Below, one piece after another: positions 1 through 7,050 of a stretch of 15,530 nt of DNA. The stretch lies in NCBI GenBank assembly GCA_024642295.1, contig JAHEBK010000012.1, forward strand, positions 1-15,530, given 5' to 3'. A program made the translations under genes and the position numbers. Numbering within the stretch: position 1 is the stretch's first letter; each line of letters starts with the position of its first letter. Under the pieces are notes generated by a model that was not told the origin of the DNA, ran no database searches, and saw nothing but the letters and a program-made list of their open reading frames with translations. This stretch comes from Flavobacterium sp. (GTDB lineage Bacteria > Bacteroidota > Bacteroidia > Flavobacteriales > Flavobacteriaceae).

Positions 1-38
1 GTTTTTCTATAAATAAACCTTTAGTAAACTAAGATTGA

Positions 39-2174
39 TTACTCTTGTTTTGCCTCACGTGGAGGTCTGGCGATAAGTGCTTTTCTTGATACTTTTTCTT
101 TACGTGTTTTAGGATCAACACCTAAATATTTTACTTGAAAAACATCACCCATTTTAACTACGTCAGAAACGTTTTCAGTACGTTCCCAAGCTAATTCAGA
201 TACGTGTAATAAAACTTCGTTTCCTGGAGCTTCAGTATATTCTACTACTGCACCAAAATCTAGCATTTTGATTACTTTAACTTCATAAGCTTCTCCCATT
301 TGTGGTTTGAAAGTGATTGACTTAATTTTAGCCAATACTGCTTCAATTCCAGCAGGATCTGTTCCTAAGATTTCGATAACACCTTGCTCGTCTACTTCGT
401 TGATAACGATTGTAGTTCCGGTAGCTTTTTGTAATTCTTGAATTACTTTTCCACCAGGTCCGATCAAAGCACCAATGAAAGCACCAGGAATTGTTCTTGT
501 AATAATTTTTGGAGCGTAAGTTTTAACATCCGATTTTGGAGCTGCCAATGTTTCGATTAATTTACCAAGGATATGCAAACGACCATCACGAGCTTGTGCT
601 AGTGCAGCTTCCATAATTTCGTATTTTAATCCATCAATTTTGATGTCCATTTGACAAGCTGTGATTCCTTCAGAAGTTCCTGTTACTTTAAAGTCCATAT
701 CTCCTAAGTGATCTTCATCACCAAGGATATCAGACAATACAGCATAACGCTCTCCGTCAGTAATCAATCCCATTGCAATTCCAGAAACTGGACGCACCAT
801 TTGGATACCAGCATCCATTAATGATAAAGTTCCAGCACAAACAGTTGCCATAGAAGATGAACCATTAGATTCTAAAACTTCAGAAACCACACGAATCGTA
901 TAAGGACAATCAGCAGGAATCATGTTTTTCAAAGCTCTTTGAGCTAAGTTTCCGTGACCAACTTCTCTTCTTGAAGTTCCTCTTAAAGGACGCGCTTCAC
1001 CAGTTGAGAAAGGAGGGAAGTTATAGTGCAAATAGAATTTTTCTTCTCCTTGTTCTGATGGAGAGTCAATTTGGTTTGCTTCTCTAGAAGTTCCTAAAGT
1101 TGCTGTTGCCAATGCTTGAGTTTCTCCACGTGTAAACAATGCTGATCCGTGTACAGATGGTAAGTAATCTACTTCACACCAAATAGGTCTGATTTCAGTA
1201 GTTTTTCTTCCGTCTAAACGTGTTCCTAAGTCTAGGGTTACGTTACGAACTGCTTCTTTGTTTGTTTTGTAAAAGTATTTAGAAACTAAATCGCCATTTT
1301 CTGCCAATTCTTCTTCTGTAAATAATGCTTTTACTTCTTCTTTTACTTCTGCAAATGCCGCTGTACGTTCTTGTTTAGAAGAACCTTTACTTGCAATAGC
1401 ATAAATTTTATCGTAAGCAGCTGCTTTTACTTTAGCGTAAATAGCTTCGTCTTCTTTTTCTCCTTCGTAGGTACGAACTTCTTTTTTTCCAAAAGCAATA
1501 GCCAATCTTTCTTGAGCTGCAATTTGTACTTTAATGTGTTCGTGAGCAAATTTAATTGCTTCAAGCATTTCAGCTTCTGAGATTTCTTTCATCTCTCCTT
1601 CTACCATTGCGATAGAATCAGTTGAAGCTCCAATCATCATATCAATATCTGATAATGCTAATTGTGCACGACTTGGGTTAACGATGAATTTTCCATCAAC
1701 TCTACCAACTCTGACTTCAGAAATCAATGTTTCAAAAGGGATATCAGACAAAGCTAATGCTGCCGATGCTGCTAAACCTGCTAATGCATCTGGCATAACC
1801 TCTTCGTCATAAGACATTAACTGAATCATTACTTGCACTTCTGCATGGTAATCATCTGGAAAAAGTGGACGTAAAACACGGTCTACTAAACGCATCGTTA
1901 ATACTTCGCTATCACTTGGACGCGCTTCTCTTTTGAAAAAACCACCTGGGAAACGTCCTGCAGCAGCAAATTTTTCACGATAATCTACAGTAAGTGGTAA
2001 AAAGTCAATTCCTGGGCTCGCTTTTCTTGCAGAAACTACGGTTCCTAAAATAACTGTTTTTCCAATTCGTACTACTACCGATCCGTCTGCTTGTTTTGCT
2101 AAACGTCCTGTTTCGATTGTGATGTTTCTTCCATCTCCTAAATCGATGTTTTCTACAAATAATTGTGGAATCAT
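39..2174 (-). CDS. pnp: Polyribonucleotide nucleotidyltransferase (PNPase)
   Basis: PNPase is a cytoplasmic, phosphorolytic 3'-to-5' exoribonuclease that degrades mRNA and can also add nucleotides to 3' ends. The 711-residue product has the full family layout: a first RNase PH domain (about residues 10-140), a helical linker (about 240-300), a second RNase PH domain (about 320-545), a KH domain with IGPGGK at 571-576, and an S1 domain (about 626-700). The catalytic signature [12 protein letters not shown] lies at 485-496; D488, D494 and K496 should correspond to E. coli D486, D492 and K494. The length is normal for the family and nothing is broken. It lies downstream of rpsO in the same direction, the order also seen in E. 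coli, but a terminator and a 147-nt leader lie between them, so it probably also has its own promoter. The ATG start at 2174 gives a conventional N-terminus. Confidence 0.98.
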   Translation of the reverse strand: MIPQLFVENIDLGDGRNITIETGRLAKQADGSVVVRIGKTVILGTVVSARKASPGIDFLPLTVDYREKFAAAGRFPGGFFKREARPSDSEVLTMRLVDRVLRPLFPDDYHAEVQVMIQLMSYDEEVMPDALAGLAASAALALSDIPFETLISEVRVGRVDGKFIVNPSRAQLALSDIDMMIGASTDSIAMVEGEMKEISEAEMLEAIKFAHEHIKVQIAAQERLAIAFGKKEVRTYEGEKEDEAIYAKVKAAAYDKIYAIASKGSSKQERTAAFAEVKEEVKALFTEEELAENGDLVSKYFYKTNKEAVRNVTLDLGTRLDGRKTTEIRPIWCEVDYLPSVHGSALFTRGETQALATATLGTSREANQIDSPSEQGEEKFYLHYNFPPFSTGEARPLRGTSRREVGHGNLAQRALKNMIPADCPYTIRVVSEVLESNGSSSMATVCAGTLSLMDAGIQMVRPVSGIAMGLITDGERYAVLSDILGDEDHLGDMDFKVTGTSEGITACQMDIKIDGLKYEIMEAALAQARDGRLHILGKLIETLAAPKSDVKTYAPKIITRTIPGAFIGALIGPGGKVIQELQKATGTTIVINEVDEQGVIEILGTDPAGIEAVLAKIKSITFKPQMGEAYEVKVIKMLDFGAVVEYTEAPGNEVLLHVSELAWERTENVSDVVKMGDVFQVKYLGVDPKTRKEKVSRKALIARPPREAKQE

Positions 2175-2228
2175 AAATTTTTGTTTTTTTTGATTAATAA
2201 ATGGGTGACTCTAGTTGTGTTGTCTTGC

Positions 2229-2245
2229 TCGCGTAGTTACTGCGA
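2229..2245 (-). promoter_or_regulatory. Second small hairpin in the pnp leader
   Basis: The sequence is a short inverted repeat, TCGC at 2229-2232 against GCGA at 2242-2245, enclosing a near-palindromic nine-base loop. It lies 55-71 nt upstream of the pnp start codon. The stem is short, so its importance rests on it being one of two G+C-rich structures in the same AT-rich leader. No function is claimed. Confidence 0.25.
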
Positions 2246-2284
2246 AAACCCAATGAAAAACCAAACTTTTTTTATTTAGCCCAA

Positions 2285-2296
2285 TGCCTTCCGGCA
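2285..2296 (-). promoter_or_regulatory. GNRA-capped hairpin in the pnp leader
   Basis: On the minus strand this reads TGCC-GGAA-GGCA: a 4-bp stem closed by a GGAA tetraloop of the GNRA class. Flanking CC and GG bases could extend the stem across a small internal loop. It sits in an unusually G+C-rich patch (about 2281-2303) of an otherwise AT-rich intergenic region, between the rpsO terminator and pnp. That the pnp mRNA contains it is inferred. In E. coli the pnp leader is an autoregulatory target, but whether that holds here cannot be told from sequence. Confidence 0.35.
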
Positions 2297-2321
2297 GGAG
2301 GAGTCTGAATTTATTATAAAC

Positions 2322-2349
2322 AAAAAGAGGTACTTGCGCACCTCTTTTT
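2322..2349 (-). terminator. Rho-independent terminator after rpsO
   Basis: AAAAAGAGGT (2322-2331) is the exact reverse complement of ACCTCTTTTT (2340-2349), giving a 10-bp stem with an 8-nt loop. It begins 8 nt beyond the rpsO stop codon. On the minus strand the descending arm ends in five T residues, as expected of an intrinsic terminator. It should separate rpsO from pnp at least partly. Confidence 0.85.
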
Positions 2350-2357
2350 TATATTGA

Positions 2358-2627
2358 CTATTTTCTGATACCCAATACTTTGATAATTTCACGATATCTG
2401 TTGATATCTTTCTTTTTCAAGTAGTCAAGTAAAGATCTTCTTTTACCTACTAATTTCACAAGTGAACGCTCTGTGTTGTAATCGTGACGATTTTTTTTCA
2501 AGTGTCCAGTCAAGTGATTGATTCTGAATGAGAACAAAGCGATTTGCCCTTCAGCAGATCCAGTGTTGTCTGCTTTTCCTCCGTGTTGAGCGAAAATTTC
2601 CGCTTTTCCTTCTTTAGTTAAATACAT
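2358..2627 (-). CDS. rpsO: 30S ribosomal protein S15
   Basis: S15 is a primary 16S rRNA-binding protein of the small-subunit platform. The 89-residue product has the normal family length and hallmarks: the helix with GSAEGQIALFSFRI (about residues 23-36), the rRNA-contacting HLKKNRHDYNTERSL segment (about 42-56) and the GKRRSLLDYLKKKD helix (about 61-74). The ATG at 2627 gives the expected N-terminus, MYLTKEGK. A perfect TAnnTTTG promoter box lies 58-65 nt upstream, and an intrinsic terminator follows the stop. Its position ahead of pnp is a classic arrangement. In E. coli S15 represses its own translation; a CCTA/TAGG mini-hairpin lies in this leader (2660-2672), but it is too short to support that claim here. 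Confidence 0.98.
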   Translation of the reverse strand: MYLTKEGKAEIFAQHGGKADNTGSAEGQIALFSFRINHLTGHLKKNRHDYNTERSLVKLVGKRRSLLDYLKKKDINRYREIIKVLGIRK

Positions 2628-2684
2628 GCTAATATTGTTTAAATGATTTTTATGTATGTCCTACAGTTTAGGGTAGAACGGGCG

Positions 2685-2692
2685 CAAAGATA
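2685..2692 (-). promoter_or_regulatory. Predicted rpsO promoter, -7 box TATCTTTG
   Basis: The minus strand reads TATCTTTG, a perfect match to the Bacteroidota -7 consensus TAnnTTTG. The -33 region, about 19 nt further upstream, is weak (TTTCCG rather than TTTG). Transcription would start near 2680, giving a leader of about 50 nt before the rpsO ATG. Confidence 0.65.
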
Positions 2693-2844
2693 GTATTTAT
2701 TTTTCGGAAATTTATTTTTGGGCTAAAAAAATAAAAATAAAACCGTTACCGATTCCTAATGAGATCATTTTACATGAAAAATTTGGTTGAAAATATATGT
2801 TTTAGTTCTGCAAAATGATAGGATTCAGTAATAAATTAAAAGTT

Positions 2845-2877
2845 TTTGAAAGAAGACTTTAAAAATCATTAAATTTG
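2845..2877 (+). promoter_or_regulatory. Predicted xrtF promoter (TTTG and TAAATTTG)
   Basis: TAAATTTG at 2870-2877 fits the Bacteroidota -7 consensus TAnnTTTG exactly. TTTG at 2845-2848 lies 21 nt upstream, within the usual spacing range for the -33 box. Transcription would begin around 2883, only about a dozen nucleotides before the predicted TTG start codon. TTAAATTT occurs twice here, at 2869-2876 and 2884-2891, which may be chance in AT-rich DNA. Confidence 0.6.
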
Positions 2878-2896
2878 AGTCTGTTAAATTTATATT

Positions 2897-3409
2897 TTGA
2901 AAAAATACATAACTCTTTATAAACCATTTTTATTTTTTTTAGCCAAGTTTTTTTTGACTTACCTTATATTGACATTGGTTTATCAAGGGTATCTGAAAGG
3001 TTTTGAAAATGATCAAATTGATGGTATTACCAAATTTGTGGCTAAAAGCACCAAAGGGTTTTTAGATATTTTCAATATTGATTTTTATGTAAAAAATGAT
3101 GAATCAGGATTTAATGTTCAGTTGTTTTATAAGCAAAAATATATTGCTAGGATGATTGAAGGGTGTAACGCAGTGAGTGTTATGATTTTATTCGTTGCGT
3201 TTATTGTTTCATTTTCAGGAAAATTAAAAACAACATTGTTGTATATACTAGGAGGTTTAATTTTAATTCATTTGCTGAATATAATTCGAATTGCTGCTTT
3301 GTGTATTTTGTTGTATTCTTTTCCTGAGTATGAAATCATGTTACACCGTGTTTTTTTTTCCATTGTTTATATATGGATTTGTGTTTGTATTGTGGGTGAT
3401 TTGGGTTAA
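2897..3409 (+). CDS. xrtF: Exosortase family protein XrtF, 3' end apparently frameshifted
   Basis: Exosortases are polytopic inner-membrane cysteine transpeptidase-like proteins that process C-terminal sorting signals; XrtF is the Flavobacteriia branch. The visible catalytic triad is C90 (in EGCNA), R131 (in NIIRIA) and H150 (in MLHRVF), each in or beside a hydrophobic segment (about 11-30, 92-106, 112-138, 150-166). The N-terminus, MKKYITLYKPFLFFLAKFF, fits the family, so the TTG at 2897 is taken as the start. The last 16 residues look wrong. A run of nine T residues (3351-3359) shifts the frame just after H150. With eight T the frame would give FFP followed by GFVFVLWVIWVNKFS and run to a stop at 3447-3449. 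As written, the product is 170 residues with an altered but still hydrophobic tail. The frameshift may be a sequencing error, real mutation or slippage. The partner gene follows directly. Confidence 0.88.
   Translation: MKKYITLYKPFLFFLAKFFLTYLILTLVYQGYLKGFENDQIDGITKFVAKSTKGFLDIFNIDFYVKNDESGFNVQLFYKQKYIARMIEGCNAVSVMILFVAFIVSFSGKLKTTLLYILGGLILIHLLNIIRIAALCILLYSFPEYEIMLHRVFFSIVYIWICVCIVGDLG
3351..3359 (+). repeat. T9 homopolymer tract in xrtF
   Basis: Nine consecutive T residues sit immediately after the codons for H150-R151 and the G of the V152 codon. It is the site at which the xrtF frame changes. Such tracts are prone to sequencing error, replication slippage and RNA polymerase slippage. 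Confidence 0.9.
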
Positions 3410-3449
3410 TAAATTTTCTATATATGCTAAAGATTCTACTACGACATAA
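3360..3449 (+). other. Displaced 3' end of xrtF in the +1 frame
   Basis: Codons starting at 3360 stay open for 29 codons to the TAA at 3447-3449. They encode PLF, then IYGFVFVLWVIWVNKFS, and a short polar tail ending in DSTTT. This is a textbook final membrane helix with a Lys after it. It matches what I expect of XrtF C-termini better than the tail in the current frame. A one-base deletion in the T9 tract at 3351-3359 would join it to the upstream reading frame. The restored gene would overlap the next gene by 26 nt, an arrangement that often accompanies translational coupling. Confidence 0.75.
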
Positions 3450-3867
3450 AATTAGATTTTTGGTGGGTTGTGGGTTGGTTGCTTCTTTGGCAATCATTCG
3501 GGCTTATGAATATGATTTATTTTACGATCCTTTTTTGAATTATTTTGAAGGTGATTTTCAACATCAACCGTTGCCTTTTTATGATACTTTGCCTTTGTTT
3601 TTTAGTTTGGTATTGCGTTATGGACTTAATATGTTTATTTCATTAGCTTTGATTTATGTTATTTTCAAAGAAGTTCAAATGATTAAATTTACTTTTTTTC
3701 TTTATCTCTTGTTCTTTATGTTTTTATTATTTTGTTTTTTCGGAATTATTCATATTTACGGTTCTAGTAACAATTTAATGCTTTTTTATACTCGAAGATT
3801 TTTAATCCAACCTCTTTTTGTTTTGTTGTTTATCCCCGCTTTTTATTATCAAAAGCAAACTAAATAG
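3424..3867 (+). CDS. Exosortase F system-associated membrane protein
   Basis: This 147-residue protein matches the small integral-membrane family found beside xrtF in Flavobacteriia. It has an N-terminal hydrophobic segment (about 11-25), a conserved soluble stretch with ELFYDPFL-like sequence (YDLFYDPFLNYFEGDF, 30-45), two central membrane segments (about 56-80 and 88-112), and the C-terminal signature FYTRRFLIQPLFVLLFIPAFYY (121-142), which ends in a membrane helix. Its molecular role is not known. The conserved pairing suggests it works with XrtF in the inner membrane. The ATG at 3424 lies 14 nt after the xrtF stop in the current frame. If xrtF is restored, it lies 26 nt inside xrtF, which would favour coupled translation. 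There is no visible promoter of its own. Confidence 0.88.
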   Translation: MLKILLRHKIRFLVGCGLVASLAIIRAYEYDLFYDPFLNYFEGDFQHQPLPFYDTLPLFFSLVLRYGLNMFISLALIYVIFKEVQMIKFTFFLYLLFFMFLLFCFFGIIHIYGSSNNLMLFYTRRFLIQPLFVLLFIPAFYYQKQTK

Positions 3868-3878
3868 TATTTTTTACG

Positions 3879-3886
3879 TATCTTTA
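3879..3886 (+). promoter_or_regulatory. Possible promoter for the ATP-cone/nuclease gene
   Basis: TATCTTTA matches the Bacteroidota -7 consensus TAnnTTTG in seven of eight positions. It ends 39 nt before the start codon at 3926. No convincing -33 box is visible, so this gene may instead be read from the xrtF promoter. Confidence 0.3.
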
Positions 3887-3925
3887 AAGTAAGGATTCTT
3901 TTATTTTAAAATTAAATATTTTGAT

Positions 3926-4756
3926 ATGAAAGTGATAAAACATACAGGTGAACATGTAAATTTTGAACCTGAAAAATTAAGAAATTCACTTCTTAAATCA
4001 GGTGCAAGTGTTGCTATTGTGGATATAATTTTGGAAAAGGTAATTAATGAAATATATGAAGGGATATCTACTAAAAATATTTATAAAAAGGCATTTGGTT
4101 TACTAAAAAAAGATGCCAATTCCTATGCTGCGCGTTACAATCTTAAATCATCTATTCAGATGCTAGGTCCTGCTGGTTTTCATTTTGAAAAATATATTGC
4201 TCGTATTTTTGAGTCTGAGAAATATGAAACTAAAATCAATTTGTCTTTACAAGGAAAATGTGTTTCTCATGAAGTGGATGTTTTGATTAAAAAAGGCGAA
4301 AGAATTGAAATGGTTGAATGTAAGTTTCACATGAGTAGGGATGCCGCATCAGATGTTAAAATTCCAATGTATATTCTTTCTCGCTATAATGATTTGAATG
4401 TTAAGGAGCATGAAGTGTTTTCAAAAAAAGACATGATAAGTGGTTGTTGGGTAGTTACAAACAATCGGTTTACCACTGATGCTATTGATTTTGCAGTATG
4501 TTCAGGAATTAAATTATTGAGTTGGGATTATCCTATAGATAATAATTTGGAGACTAAAAATTTAAAAGATTGTTTGTATCCGTTGACTTGTTTGACTACA
4601 CTGACTTCATCTGAAAAAGATAAGTTGTTGAATGCAGGTATGATTTTAGCTAAAGATTTGATGGTGAGTCCAGAAGCATTAGAAGAAATAAAAATTAGTT
4701 CCAAAAGGATTATTCATGTTTTGGGAGAGGTCGAGGAGTTGTGTAGGTGTTTTTAA
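3926..4756 (+). CDS. ATP-cone domain fused to an Mrr-like (PD-(D/E)xK) nuclease
   Basis: The 276-residue protein has three parts. Residues 1-90 look like an ATP-cone, the nucleotide-sensing domain known from ribonucleotide reductases and NrdR: MKVIKHTGEHVNF, then SLLKSG, STKNIYKKAF and AARYNLKSSIQMLGPAGF. Residues 85-190 resemble an Mrr/type IV restriction-like nuclease core with E88, D118 (in HEVDVLI), E131 and K133 (in VECKF), i.e. a complete E...D...ExK set. The C-terminal part (about 220-276) is helical and may be a helix-hairpin-helix-like nucleic-acid-binding region. The family pattern suggests DNA cleavage gated by ATP or dATP, but the real substrate is unknown. No methyltransferase or restriction partner is nearby. 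The beta-CASP nuclease gene follows after 33 nt and is probably co-transcribed. Domain calls come from motif recognition, not a search. Confidence 0.8.
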   Translation: MKVIKHTGEHVNFEPEKLRNSLLKSGASVAIVDIILEKVINEIYEGISTKNIYKKAFGLLKKDANSYAARYNLKSSIQMLGPAGFHFEKYIARIFESEKYETKINLSLQGKCVSHEVDVLIKKGERIEMVECKFHMSRDAASDVKIPMYILSRYNDLNVKEHEVFSKKDMISGCWVVTNNRFTTDAIDFAVCSGIKLLSWDYPIDNNLETKNLKDCLYPLTCLTTLTSSEKDKLLNAGMILAKDLMVSPEALEEIKISSKRIIHVLGEVEELCRCF

Positions 4757-4789
4757 ATTTCAAGTTGTTTCATTTTAAATTGTAAACTT

Positions 4790-6145
4790 ATGAAAGTTAA
4801 ATTTATAGGAGGAGCAGGAACGGTTACGGGTTCAAAAACCTTGATAGAAACTGATGGGTTACGAATTTTAATTGATTGCGGACTTTTTCAAGGAATCAAA
4901 CTTTTGCGTGAACTTAATTGGGAACCTTTACCAGTTTTAGCTTCATCAATTGATGTTGTATTGTTGACTCATGGACATTTGGATCATTGTGGATGGTTAC
5001 CCCGATTAGTTAATCAAGGTTTCAAAGGGAAAATATATTGTACCAGTCCTACTTTGGCGGTAGCCAAATTAATCATTACTGATAGTGCTAAGATTCAAGA
5101 GGAAGAGGCTGAGAAAGCAAATGAAAAGCATTATTCAAAACACGAACCTGCGGAACCATTATATACAGTCGAACAGGCTGAAAAAGTTTTTTCACAATTT
5201 AGAGCTGTGAAACCTTATGCGTCTGTTGTTATTGAAGAAGATGTTACGGCAATTTTTACACCTGTTGGGCATATTATTGGAGCTTGCAGCATTACTTTAA
5301 AAATTAAAGGTAAAACACTTGTTTTTTCTGGTGATGTTGGGCGGGACAATGATTTATTATTGTATCCTCCCGTAAAACCTAAACATGCTGATTATGTTTT
5401 TCTAGAAAGTACCTATGGCAATAGATTACATCCTAATACAGATCCAAAATCACTCTTAGAAAAGTATGTTAATACTACTTTTCAACAAAATGGGACTGTA
5501 ATTATTCCAAGTTTTGCTGTTGAAAGAGCTCAAGGAGTTATGTTTTTATTATGGCAATTAAAGAAGGAAAACAAAATTCCTGATATCCCTTATATTGTAG
5601 ATTCGCCAATGGGAGCTAGTGCTTTTGATGTTTTTTTTAGTAATACGGATTGGCATAAGCTATCCATAGCTGACTGTCAAGCTATGAGTAAAATGTTTAC
5701 AATTCATTCTGATTATCAAGAGACATTAGATGCTATTTATAATAAAGGTCCTAAGGTTGTAGTTGCTGCTAGTGGTATGGTTACAGGGGGTCGTGTATTG
5801 AGTTATTTAGAATACTATATTGGGATTCCTGAAACATTAGTTGCAATGGTTGGTTATCAAGCGGAAGGCACCAGAGGGAAAAAATTATTAGAGGGAGCAA
5901 GATCAATTAAAATTTATGGAAATTATTATACCGTACGTGCACAAATTGTCGAAATACAAGGCATGTCTGCACATGCGGATCAGCATGATTTATTAAATTG
6001 GATATCCGAATTAGAAAACAAACCTAAGAATGTTTTTTTGGTTCATGGTGAAAACGAACCTGCTGATGAACTTCGGCTTAAAATTAAAGAAAATTACGGT
6101 TTTCCTTGTGTTATTGCACAGCGGGGACAGGAGTTTGAACTCTAA
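4790..6145 (+). CDS. Metallo-beta-lactamase/beta-CASP ribonuclease (CPSF/Ysh1-like)
   Basis: The 451-residue protein belongs to the beta-CASP group of zinc-dependent RNA nucleases, related to CPSF-73/Ysh1 and bacterial TTHA0252. It keeps the two-metal set: H61, H63, D65 and H66 in HGHLDH, H161 in GHIIGA, D182 in FSGDVGR and H419 in VHGE. It also has the beta-CASP motifs: E206 in ESTYGNR, PSFAVERAQ, and H395 in MSAHADQ. AASGMVTGGRV is the usual glycine-rich stretch before the RNA-specificity segment at the C-terminus. Expected activity is cytoplasmic RNA endo- and/or 5'-exonuclease cleavage; its targets are not evident. The length is typical and the catalytic residues are intact. It follows the ATP-cone/nuclease gene closely. 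It is smaller than RNase J and lacks that family's long C-terminal extension. Confidence 0.92.
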   Translation: MKVKFIGGAGTVTGSKTLIETDGLRILIDCGLFQGIKLLRELNWEPLPVLASSIDVVLLTHGHLDHCGWLPRLVNQGFKGKIYCTSPTLAVAKLIITDSAKIQEEEAEKANEKHYSKHEPAEPLYTVEQAEKVFSQFRAVKPYASVVIEEDVTAIFTPVGHIIGACSITLKIKGKTLVFSGDVGRDNDLLLYPPVKPKHADYVFLESTYGNRLHPNTDPKSLLEKYVNTTFQQNGTVIIPSFAVERAQGVMFLLWQLKKENKIPDIPYIVDSPMGASAFDVFFSNTDWHKLSIADCQAMSKMFTIHSDYQETLDAIYNKGPKVVVAASGMVTGGRVLSYLEYYIGIPETLVAMVGYQAEGTRGKKLLEGARSIKIYGNYYTVRAQIVEIQGMSAHADQHDLLNWISELENKPKNVFLVHGENEPADELRLKIKENYGFPCVIAQRGQEFEL

Positions 6146-6147
6146 AA

Positions 6148-6172
6148 TAGATTGGTTATTTTTAAAAATCTA
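6148..6172. terminator. Weak inverted repeat between convergent genes
   Basis: TAGATT (6148-6153) pairs with AATCTA (6167-6172) across a 13-nt AT-rich loop, in the 16-nt gap between the convergent beta-CASP gene and murI. It overlaps the murI stop codon. The position suits a bidirectional terminator, but the stem is short and AT-rich. Confidence 0.3.
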
Positions 6173-6941
6173 ATGCTTTAACTTCATAGTCTTTGCCTAC
6201 TATTTCTTTTAAAACAGATGGATTGGTATTAGTGTAAAAGATGGGTTGGTTATTGTTTTTGGACGTAAAACCAACTTCTTTTTCAAGTAGCTTTAGTGTT
6301 TGTTTTGCTACTGCTTGTCCGGAGTCTATAATATGAATGTTTTCAGGAAGTATTTTTTTAATTTGCGGAATTAAGTAGGGATAGTGGCTACAGCCTAGTA
6401 CAAGATAATCGATGTCTGCTTCAATCATGGGTTGTAGGTATGATTCAAGAAGCTCAGTCATTTCGGGTGAGTTAATTTCGCCACTTTCAATTAGCTGAAC
6501 CAATCCATGTCCTACTTGTTCGATTATTTTAGTGGTTTGAAATTTTTCAGCAGTTTTATTGAAAAGTTCACTAATGAGTGTTCCTTGAGTCGCTAAAATT
6601 CCAATCTTTTGAGTTTTAGAATTTAAAGCTGCGGGTTTAATAGCGGGTTCAATTCCTATAAACGGTATTGTGTATTTAGCTCTTAATTCTTTAATTGCAT
6701 TTGTGGTAGCTGTATTACACGCAACTACGATTAACTTACAGTCCATTTGCAGTAACAAATCGACGTTTTTCATACATAAAGCAATGATCTCTTCTTTAGT
6801 TTTTTGCCCATAAGGGGCATTTTTGCTGTCTGCTAAATAGATTGTTTTTTCAGAAGGTAGTAATTGATGAATTTCTCTCCATATAGAAGTTCCTCCTATA
6901 CCAGAGTCGAATATACCTATTGGTTTGTCGTTGTTCATCAT
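6162..6941 (-). CDS. murI: Glutamate racemase
   Basis: MurI interconverts L- and D-glutamate, supplying D-glutamate for the peptidoglycan stem peptide. The 259-residue protein has the substrate-binding N-terminal motif GIFDSGIGG (9-17), the first catalytic cysteine C75 in VACNTATT, and the second, C184, in LGCSHYPYL, with H186 beside it. Length and active site are complete. The start could be either of two adjacent ATG codons (6941 or 6938); both fit, because the family motif begins only eight residues in. A perfect TAnnTTTG box ends just 2 nt before the first ATG, so the mRNA may be leaderless. The gene lies downstream of the bam/ompH operon but is separated from it by a strong hairpin, so it is probably expressed on its own. 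Confidence 0.96.
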   Translation of the reverse strand: MMNNDKPIGIFDSGIGGTSIWREIHQLLPSEKTIYLADSKNAPYGQKTKEEIIALCMKNVDLLLQMDCKLIVVACNTATTNAIKELRAKYTIPFIGIEPAIKPAALNSKTQKIGILATQGTLISELFNKTAEKFQTTKIIEQVGHGLVQLIESGEINSPEMTELLESYLQPMIEADIDYLVLGCSHYPYLIPQIKKILPENIHIIDSGQAVAKQTLKLLEKEVGFTSKNNNQPIFYTNTNPSVLKEIVGKDYEVKALDF

Positions 6942-6943
6942 AA

Positions 6944-6951
6944 CAAAGTTA
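6944..6951 (-). promoter_or_regulatory. Predicted murI promoter, -7 box TAACTTTG next to the start codon
   Basis: The minus strand reads TAACTTTG, an exact TAnnTTTG match, ending 2 nt upstream of the first murI ATG. A TTAG sequence about 21 nt further upstream could serve as a poor -33 box. If used, transcription would start at or within a few bases of the ATG codons. Confidence 0.5.
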
Positions 6952-6991
6952 AGTGCTCTTAATTAATTTTCCTAAAATTTATTTTATAAAA

Positions 6992-7030
6992 AAAACCGTT
7001 TTATTTCTTAGTTTGAAATAAAACGGTTTT
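6992..7030. terminator. Strong hairpin terminator of the bam/ompH operon
   Basis: AAAACCGTTTTATTTC (6992-7007) is the exact reverse complement of GAAATAAAACGGTTTT (7015-7030), giving a perfect 16-bp stem with a 7-nt loop. On the minus strand the stem runs into eight or more T residues, a good intrinsic terminator 20 nt after the stop of the short ompH gene. The plus-strand reading also has a T run, so it could work in both directions. Confidence 0.9.
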
Positions 7031-7050
7031 CGTTTATTAAGATAGCTTTT

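Larger units (their letters stand above)
2628..2896. other. Divergent intergenic region between rpsO and xrtF
   Basis: This 269-nt non-coding stretch separates the divergent rpsO and xrtF genes. It contains one predicted promoter for each side (2685-2692 minus; 2870-2877 plus). The middle, about 2700-2840, is AT-rich. I see no ORF, hairpin terminator or RNA gene in it. Confidence 0.6.

Noticed and set aside
1..38. Possible terminator after pnp (CTTTAGT/ACTAAG inverted repeat around 18-32)
   Set aside because: The stem has a bulge, is very short, and is not followed by a clear T run on the minus strand.
1371..1580. Plus-strand open frame of 69 codons inside pnp
   Set aside because: It lies antisense to the conserved pnp coding region. 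Its Phe/Ser-rich product is the expected by-product of Lys/Glu-rich codons on the other strand.
3926..4756. A complete restriction-modification system at the ATP-cone/nuclease gene
   Set aside because: No methyltransferase, specificity or motor subunit is present nearby. Only a single nuclease-like protein is seen.
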